From positions 1 through 10,261 of the forward strand of contig CAYWTX010000034.1 of the NCBI GenBank assembly GCA_964461295.1: DNA of 10,261 nucleotides, written 5' to 3'. How positions within the stretch are numbered: position 1 is the stretch's first letter; each line of letters starts with the position of its first letter. Below, piece after piece: positions 5,999-10,261 of this stretch. The DNA comes from CAYWTX01 sp964461295. Its GTDB lineage: Bacteria > Planctomycetota > Phycisphaerae > SM23-33. The translations under genes and the position numbers were made by a program. The notes beneath the pieces were generated by a model. That model had not been told where the DNA came from and did no database searches. It saw only the letters and a program-made list of their open reading frames with translations.

Positions 5999-7621
5999 TT
6001 GAGCGTTGCGATCGACAATCCCGGGGGCGGGGCAACCGCGGCGGGTTCCATCGGCCCGTCGCGGCGCCGGTTCGCCATCCTGGGCGTGGCGCTGGCCGTG
6101 CTGTACGTGGGCAGCGTGACCGGGCAGTGGTGGCCCACGCCCGACAGCGCGCTGTACCAGGGGCTGGGCAAGAGCATCGCCGCCGGCAAGGGGTACGTCT
6201 TCAACGGCAGCCCGTGCACCAGCGTGACGCCGGGCTTCCCGGCCATGCTGGCTGCCCTGCATCTGGCGTTCGGCGAGGGATACTGGGCGGGCAACCTGTT
6301 GTCGGCGTTGTGCGGCCTGGGCGCGCTGGCCGCGGCCTACGTGACGATCCGCCGCATGGCGGACGCGCCCGTCGCTCTGCTGGCGGTGCTGGCCACGGCC
6401 CTGAACGACAAGTACTTCGAGTACTCGCACCTCATCCTCACCGACGCGCCGTTCACCTTGCTGTTCTGGGTGCTGATGTACGGTTGCGTGCGGCTCCTGG
6501 AAGGTTCGTGGCGATGGCTGGCCCTGGCCGTGGCGTCGACGGCGGCCGCCATCGCCATCCGGGCGCCGGGCCTTCTGCTGATCGTGCCGCTGGCCGCGGC
6601 GCTGCCCATGGGCAACCGCCGCTCGGCCGACCGGGGCAAGGCCCTCGTTGGCGCCGTGGGCGTCGGGGCGGCGGCGGCCGCGACCGCCTTGGCGTTCTAC
6701 TTCCTGGCGCGGTGCATCGCGGAGAAGGCCCCCCTCTATGTTTCGGCCGACATGCTGCTGGCGACGCCGCTGGCGCGCCTGGAGAATGTCGCCCTGGGAC
6801 TGGAGGCGCTTCCGGTGGTGCTGTCGCGCGTGTTCACCAGCCAGCCCGTCCTGCCCGTCGGGATCGTCCTGTGCCTGCTGGTCGCCTGGGGTGCGGCGCG
6901 GCTGTGGCGGGCCCGCCTGCGGATCGCCCCCGCGGTCTTCGTGCTTTACGTCCTGGCCGGACCCGCCCTGGTCAACTACGGCGTCATTCGCGAACGCTAC
7001 TTCATGCCGCTGCATCCGCTGCTGGCCTGGATGCTCCTGGAAGGTTGCATCGGCTGCGCGAAGGCCGTCGCCTCCCTTCGCGGCCGCGTGCTTTCGCCCC
7101 GGCGTGCGCACGTCCTGTGCTGGGCTGTCGTGGGCGTGCTGGTGGCGTCGAACCTGCCGCGGCTGTGTCGCCGGGCCGTCTATTACACCGGCGCCGCCTA
7201 CGCCGGGCGCTACCACCAGGTGATCGACCACGGCAAGTTCGCCGAGCTGACGTCGACGGCCCGGCGGTTGCGGGCGGAATTCGACCCCAACGAACTGCTG
7301 GTCGTGCGGTCCGACCGCGTGTCGATGCTTCACCTGCTCAGCGGCTGTCGCACCGAATCGTTCCTGCGGCTGGACCGGCACCGCGATCCGGAGACCGTCG
7401 CCGACGCCGATCTCATCTACGCCGACCTGTGCCGGCGCGAAGGCATCTGGGGCGTCGTCCACGACACCGGCAGCATGCCGGCGCCGTTCGCCAACCGCCT
7501 CGCGCAGCTCCTGGAGGCCCACTCCGCCGTGCGGCTCGTGCAGTCCGGCAAGATCTGCGGCATCCACCGCTTCCGGGCCGCGCCGCCCGCGTCGGCCCTG
7601 GCGACCCCGACACCGCCATGA
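5999..7621 (+). CDS. GT-C type membrane glycosyltransferase (ArnT/PMT, GT39-like)
   Basis: This multi-pass membrane protein of about 540 residues looks like a GT-C enzyme of the ArnT/PMT class, which moves a sugar from a lipid-linked donor to a lipid, glycan or protein on the outer face of the membrane. A first membrane helix (about 25-41) is followed by the periplasmic loop PTPDSALYQGLGKSIAAG, with D49 and Y53 in the place of the usual catalytic aspartate motif. A second family-like acidic motif, LTDAPF, has D149. Many hydrophobic segments follow up to about residue 390, then a soluble C-terminal part of about 150 residues. The TTG at 5999 is the first usable start codon in the frame and its ribosome binding site is weak (GAGAG about ten bases upstream), so the start is uncertain. 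The stop overlaps the start of the next glycosyltransferase gene (ATGA), implying coupled translation. Substrate cannot be told from sequence. Confidence 0.82.
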   Translation: MSVAIDNPGGGATAAGSIGPSRRRFAILGVALAVLYVGSVTGQWWPTPDSALYQGLGKSIAAGKGYVFNGSPCTSVTPGFPAMLAALHLAFGEGYWAGNLLSALCGLGALAAAYVTIRRMADAPVALLAVLATALNDKYFEYSHLILTDAPFTLLFWVLMYGCVRLLEGSWRWLALAVASTAAAIAIRAPGLLLIVPLAAALPMGNRRSADRGKALVGAVGVGAAAAATALAFYFLARCIAEKAPLYVSADMLLATPLARLENVALGLEALPVVLSRVFTSQPVLPVGIVLCLLVAWGAARLWRARLRIAPAVFVLYVLAGPALVNYGVIRERYFMPLHPLLAWMLLEGCIGCAKAVASLRGRVLSPRRAHVLCWAVVGVLVASNLPRLCRRAVYYTGAAYAGRYHQVIDHGKFAELTSTARRLRAEFDPNELLVVRSDRVSMLHLLSGCRTESFLRLDRHRDPETVADADLIYADLCRREGIWGVVHDTGSMPAPFANRLAQLLEAHSAVRLVQSGKICGIHRFRAAPPASALATPTPP

Positions 7622-8520
7622 GCGAACCCCTCGTCAGCGTCATCATCGCCGCCTGGAACGCCGCCGGCACATTGGCCGAGGCTGTCCAGTCCGTGCGCGC
7701 CCAGACCTTCCAGGATCTGGAGATCGTGATCGTGGATGACGGCTCATGCGATGACACATGGCGTGTGGCGCAGGATCTGGCGGCCGGTTGGGCAAAGATC
7801 CGCACGTTCCGGGCCGAGCACGCCGGAACGCCGATCACGAAGAACCGCGGCATCGAACTGGCCCGCGGGCCATGGTTGGCGCTGCTGGACGCCGACGACG
7901 TCTGGCGGCCCGACAAACTCCGTCTCTGCATGGAGTACCTCGGTCGGCATCCCGACCTGTCCGTCGTCTATCACCCGATGGACGCGATGGACTCTCGCGG
8001 GAGGCCCATGGAGGGGCACTCCAAGGCCTGCCACGAAGGACGGATTACGGGGGAGTTGTTCGACAGCATCTTCGTGCACGACCCCGCCGTGGTGTTCCAT
8101 CGGCGAGTCGTGGAGCAGTGCGGTGGATTCGACAACGAGATCCTGGTGGGTTCGGGCCACGAGTTCTGGTTGCGGGTGTCGACGAAGTTCGCCTTTGGGC
8201 TCGTCGACGAGCCGCTTGCCGTCCGCCGTTGGACCGAGGGCAGCCTCACCCGGTCCAACCGTAGCCGGGGGCGGCGGATGAAGGCGGCCATGCTCGAGCG
8301 GTTCTACTTCGAGCGCGGCGGCAGGGATCTGATCTCGCGTCGGATCGCCATGCGCCGCCTGTCTCGCGTGTTCTACGCCGCCGGGAAGATCCTTCTGAAG
8401 GAGCGGGACTTCTCCGAAGCCCGGCGGCACCTGCGAAAGGCCATCGGCTTCCGCAAGTCCAACGTGAAGGCGTATCCCTTGTACCTGGCCAGTTGGCTGG
8501 CCGGGCTGGTCGCCCGCTGA
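7618..8520 (+). CDS. Family 2 glycosyltransferase (GT-A fold)
   Basis: This 300-residue cytoplasmic enzyme opens with the typical family 2 start PLVSVIIAAWNAAGTLAEAV. It has the nucleotide-binding VDDGS (39-43), TKNRGIELARG (74-84), the metal-binding DADD (91-94), and an acceptor-side motif GSGHEFWLRVS (178-188), where many relatives read ED-x-x-LWLR. It should transfer a sugar from a nucleotide-sugar donor to an acceptor on a lipid carrier or glycan. The C-terminal segment 252-285 (YAAGKILLKERDFSEARRHL and following) resembles a single TPR-like helical pair, as seen in other glycosyltransferases of this type. The ATG at 7618 overlaps the stop of the GT-C gene by four bases, so the two enzymes probably work in the same pathway. 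The donor and acceptor are unknown. Confidence 0.92.
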   Translation: MSEPLVSVIIAAWNAAGTLAEAVQSVRAQTFQDLEIVIVDDGSCDDTWRVAQDLAAGWAKIRTFRAEHAGTPITKNRGIELARGPWLALLDADDVWRPDKLRLCMEYLGRHPDLSVVYHPMDAMDSRGRPMEGHSKACHEGRITGELFDSIFVHDPAVVFHRRVVEQCGGFDNEILVGSGHEFWLRVSTKFAFGLVDEPLAVRRWTEGSLTRSNRSRGRRMKAAMLERFYFERGGRDLISRRIAMRRLSRVFYAAGKILLKERDFSEARRHLRKAIGFRKSNVKAYPLYLASWLAGLVAR

Positions 8521-8533
8521 GGGCGCCATGTCC

Positions 8534-8547
8534 GCCACGATCGTGGC
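8534..8547. other. Perfect 14-bp palindrome between convergent genes
   Basis: GCCACGA (8534-8540) is followed directly by TCGTGGC (8541-8547) with no loop. It lies in the 91-base gap between the family 2 glycosyltransferase stop and the methyltransferase stop. The lack of a loop and of a T run argues against a simple terminator. It could be a protein binding site or chance. Confidence 0.35.
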
Positions 8548-8611
8548 AACACAACTCGCCCCAGTTGCGCCGCCCGGATCGGCCTGTCCCCGACCATGCC
8601 GCTTAACGCCT

Positions 8612-9388
8612 TCACGGTTCGTCACGGACTTCGATGGCCCTGCATCCTACCGGCTTGTGGTTGGGGAACTCCGCCGCGTAGGCGCGGTCCTCGACGCGCA
8701 CGGCGCGAACTCGCCGGGCCGACAGGATCATCGCGCTGCCCCACCCCGCGAAGCGCCGGCAGACCCATCGCCCGCGCGCGGGCAGCAGCGGCAGGTTCAC
8801 TCGGTCGGCCTCCAGACTGGCGACCTCGAAGCCGTGGATACTCACCAGTTCGCGCAAGAATGCCGGCGTGTAAGCGTGGACGTGCTTCATGTCCGATAGC
8901 CAGTGCGGCTGGCGCCCGCGGATCAGCCGGCGGACCTCCTTCCAGTATCGCAGGTTCGGCACGGCGACGACTATCATTCCGCCGTCGCGCAGGGCCGTGT
9001 TGGCGTGGTTCAGCGGAGCGTGCCAGTCGTGCACGTGCTCCAACACCGCGCCGGCGTGCACGCCGTCGAAACTGCCCGGCGGAACCGGCCAGCAGTTCTC
9101 CACGTCGCAGATCTCGCAGGCATCGTAGTTGCGCCGGGCGCAGGTGGCAGCCGCCTCGCTGATTTCCAGCCCGACGATCCGATAGCCCTCGGCCGGCAGC
9201 CAGGCCCGCAGCGGGCCCACGCCGCAGCCAACGTCCAGCAATTCATACCTCCGGGCCGCGCCGAGCGACCCGGCGTGGTCAGCCAACAGTTGGCAGGCCC
9301 GGCGGATCCGCACTGTCTCCTTCTCGTCGTAGGGCGCCTCCGCATGCCAGGCCGGCGCGTTGATCCGACGCCTGAAGTCATCTGCCAT
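8612..9388 (-). CDS. Class I SAM-dependent methyltransferase
   Basis: This protein of 258 residues has a Rossmann-type SAM-binding core: motif I LLDVGCGVGPL (50-60), the acidic residue ending strand 2 in IVGLEIS (71-77), ICDVENCWPVPPGSFDGV (93-110) and LEHVHD (116-121), followed by a strand reading MIVVAVPN (138-145). These are typical of methyltransferases with small-molecule, sugar or quinone-like substrates (Methyltransf_11/Methyltransf_25 type). The ATG at 9388 is preferred to the one at 9394 because an AAGGA lies about eight bases upstream of it and too close to the other. The gene starts within the end of ybeY (11-base overlap), so the two are probably cotranscribed. It faces two glycosyltransferase genes, and methylation of a glycan is a possible but unproven role. 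The target is unknown. Confidence 0.85.
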   Translation of the reverse strand: MADDFRRRINAPAWHAEAPYDEKETVRIRRACQLLADHAGSLGAARRYELLDVGCGVGPLRAWLPAEGYRIVGLEISEAAATCARRNYDACEICDVENCWPVPPGSFDGVHAGAVLEHVHDWHAPLNHANTALRDGGMIVVAVPNLRYWKEVRRLIRGRQPHWLSDMKHVHAYTPAFLRELVSIHGFEVASLEADRVNLPLLPARGRWVCRRFAGWGSAMILSARRVRAVRVEDRAYAAEFPNHKPVGCRAIEVRDEP

Positions 9389-9830
9389 GTGCATCTTCCT
9401 TATGCCGCGGGCGGCGCGACAGAAACTCCCTCAACAACTCCTCCTCGCGGGCGTGCATCTTCGCCGCCCCGCGGATCGACTGGTCCTCGTGGCCCATCAT
9501 GTGCAGCAAGCCATGCACCACGTAGAGCATCAGTTCCCGCTGTTTGGGCAGGCCGCGTGCGGCCGCCTCCGCCGCTGCGACGTCGCCGCAGACGATGAGC
9601 TGCACGCTCAGGCCGCCCCTGCCCGCTTCGGACAGGTCGAAGCCCAGCACGTCGGTTGGCCCCACGTGCGAGAGGAACCGCTTGTTGTGGAGGGCGATCT
9701 CCGCGGCGCCGACGACGGCGAGGTCGAGCTCCGCCACGGGCACGCCCTCGGCCGAGGCGACGAATCCCACGAGTTCGGCGATTCGCTTCCGCGGAACGCG
9801 GACGGCCTTCTGCGTGGAGGAGATCGTCAC
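9378..9830 (-). CDS. ybeY: Endoribonuclease YbeY (16S rRNA maturation)
   Basis: YbeY is a zinc-dependent RNase needed for 16S rRNA 3' end maturation and late ribosome quality control. The 150-residue product has the usual family length and the motifs LHNKRFLSHVGPTDVLGFDLS (central part of the family signature, PTDVL at 58-62), CGDV (81-84) and HGLLHMMGHED (106-116). The GTG at 9830 is chosen because it gives the usual N-terminus; no Shine-Dalgarno sequence is visible, and the open frame to 10031 runs back through a repeat and the tRNA. The zinc motif is unusual: the normal pattern is H-G-x-L-H-L-x-G-Y-D-H, but the third histidine is D116 here, and histidine 114 stands where tyrosine is usual. 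It may bind zinc through Asp or His114. The end overlaps the methyltransferase start. Confidence 0.88.
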   Translation of the reverse strand: MTISSTQKAVRVPRKRIAELVGFVASAEGVPVAELDLAVVGAAEIALHNKRFLSHVGPTDVLGFDLSEAGRGGLSVQLIVCGDVAAAEAAARGLPKQRELMLYVVHGLLHMMGHEDQSIRGAAKMHAREEELLREFLSRRPRHKEDAHGR

Positions 9831-9989
9831 GCGAGGCGAAGGAATTGCCGATTGTGGATTGCGGATTGCCGATTCCCTCTTGGGTGGTCTGGTCCCGACG
9901 CCGAGCTCATTCCATGTGGAAGCCATCGCCCAAGCTTGCCTGGCGGCGCTGTTCCGGATCGCCTTGAAGCTTCCAACGGTGTGGGGACG
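9831..9989. other. Spacer between ybeY and the His tRNA
   Basis: The 159-base gap contains the heptad repeat at 9844-9874 and otherwise no recognisable gene. It should carry the ybeY promoter unless ybeY is read from the tRNA promoter. I see no clear -35/-10 pair. Confidence 0.45.
9844..9874. repeat. Imperfect heptad tandem repeat (IRNPQSAI type)
   Basis: Four seven-base units follow one another: ATTGCCG (9844-9850), ATTGTGG (9851-9857), ATTGCGG (9858-9864) and ATTGCCG (9865-9871), then ATT. Read on the minus strand this gives AIRNPQSAIP, a string common in spurious translations of dispersed repeats in environmental bacterial genomes. It sits 13 bases upstream of the ybeY start, between ybeY and the tRNA. 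Confidence 0.75.
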
Positions 9990-10064
9990 GGTGACTGATG
10001 GGACTCGAACCCATAACCCTCGGGACCACAACCCGATGCTCTAACCAGCTGAGCTAAGGCCACC
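9990..10064 (-). tRNA. tRNA-His (anticodon GTG)
   Basis: On the minus strand the D arm GCTC/GAGC, the anticodon arm TCGGG-TTGTGGT-CCCGA and the T arm ATGGG-TTCGAGT-CCCAT are complete and perfectly paired. The anticodon is GTG, for histidine. A G at position -1 (10064) faces the discriminator C73 (9990), which is the identity mark of bacterial tRNA-His. The CCA end is not encoded (CGT follows), so it would be added by nucleotidyltransferase. The acceptor stem is imperfect: 5' GTGGCCT faces 3' CAGTCAC, which gives a G:U at 4:69 and mismatches at 6:67 (C:A) and 7:66 (U:C). It is probably a functional tRNA with a weak stem base, but a decaying gene cannot be excluded. Confidence 0.88.
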
Positions 10065-10261
10065 ACTACGTGCAATGCGCAGCATTGCACTCCTATGAGT
10101 TAAGTTTGCACCGATGATACACGTATTTTCACAGCATTGCGCCCTTTATGAGAAAGGCTTGTGCAGACGCAACACTTTTTTCTAAGTTATAAACGATTTA
10201 TAGTTGGCGCTGATGCAGACGCATTAATTTGTGCGAAATGCGCTATTAACCTCGCGCAGAC
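10065..10261. other. AT-richer terminal region with recurring short motifs, no gene seen
   Basis: From about 10091 to the end the GC content is about 42% by my count (72 of 171), well below the rest of the window. It contains an inverted repeat TATAAA-CGA-TTTATA (10188-10202), AGCATTGC twice (10081-10088 and 10133-10140), GCAGACGC twice (10163-10170 and 10215-10222), and a partial third copy GCAGAC at 10256-10261. No open frame of useful length and no recognisable gene are visible. It should contain the tRNA promoter on the minus strand, but no confident -35/-10 pair can be picked. Confidence 0.6.
10070..10090. repeat. Perfect inverted repeat directly upstream of the tRNA
   Basis: The arms GTGCAATGC (10070-10078) and GCATTGCAC (10082-10090) are exact reverse complements around the three-base spacer GCA. 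The element starts six bases from the 5' end of the His tRNA, where its promoter or transcription start would be expected. It may be an operator-like site, a recombination site or part of an element boundary. Confidence 0.6.

Noticed and set aside
4437..6002. 521-codon plus-strand frame opposite the exported-protein gene
   Set aside because: The signal peptide, ribosome binding site and repeat architecture are on the minus strand; the plus-strand translation lacks any domain.
5708..7567. Minus-strand open frame of 619 codons opposite the GT-C gene
   Set aside because: The translation is low-complexity (Gln, Arg, His and Gly) with no family resemblance. The opposite strand encodes a clear membrane glycosyltransferase.
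5782..8520. 912-codon plus-strand frame that reads through into the GT2 gene
   Set aside because: Only the part from 7618 resembles a protein. The upstream part is a frame-shifted shadow of the GT-C gene, and the ATGA overlap gives the GT2 start.
10160..10261. CRISPR array suggested by repeated GCAGACGC motifs
   Set aside because: The repeated word is only 8 bases, the spacing is uneven (52 then about 41 bases), and there are no flanking repeat extensions or cas genes in the window.

Overview
The window is GC-rich bacterial DNA carrying the 3' part of a type III restriction-modification (R-M) locus, a short envelope or polysaccharide gene group, and housekeeping genes (ybeY, a His tRNA). No marker settles the taxon. 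High GC, weak Shine-Dalgarno signals at several starts, and short dispersed repeats of the kinds that translate as AGETPA and IRNPQSAI suggest an environmental lineage such as Planctomycetota. That placement is a guess.

Positions 1-4334 (plus strand) are the tail of the R-M operon. In order they hold the end of a DinD-family gene, a 43-codon remnant that copies the first 34 codons of res, a RhuM-family gene, and a complete type III res gene with helicase and PD-(D/E)XK nuclease motifs. The mod (methyltransferase) gene is not in the window and is expected to the left. The main observation is that the head of res occurs twice, at 202-306 and 1494-1598, identical at 98 of 105 bases by my count. 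Each copy is entered from a different upstream gene (dinD or rhuM) through the same TGATG stop/start overlap. The locus looks like two related R-M cassettes fused, with most of the first res deleted, or like exchange of the accessory gene next to res.

Positions 4335-4571 hold a small AT-rich patch and a probable dispersed repeat. A minus-strand gene for an exported protein follows (4572-5657). It appears to be built from four repeats of about 85 residues and matches no family I can name. After a 341-base gap come two translationally coupled glycosyltransferase genes on the plus strand: a multi-pass GT-C enzyme (5999-7621) and a family 2 enzyme (7618-8520).

A second minus-strand group converges on them. 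It consists of a His tRNA (9990-10064), ybeY (9378-9830) and a SAM-dependent methyltransferase (8612-9388) that overlaps the end of ybeY. The last ~195 bases drop to roughly 42% GC and carry inverted repeats and recurring short motifs. They look unlike the rest of the window, so they may be a foreign element edge, a regulatory region or an assembly artefact.

The glycosyltransferases and methyltransferase could act together on a surface glycan, but only their proximity supports this. The R-M module is self-contained and unrelated to its neighbours.
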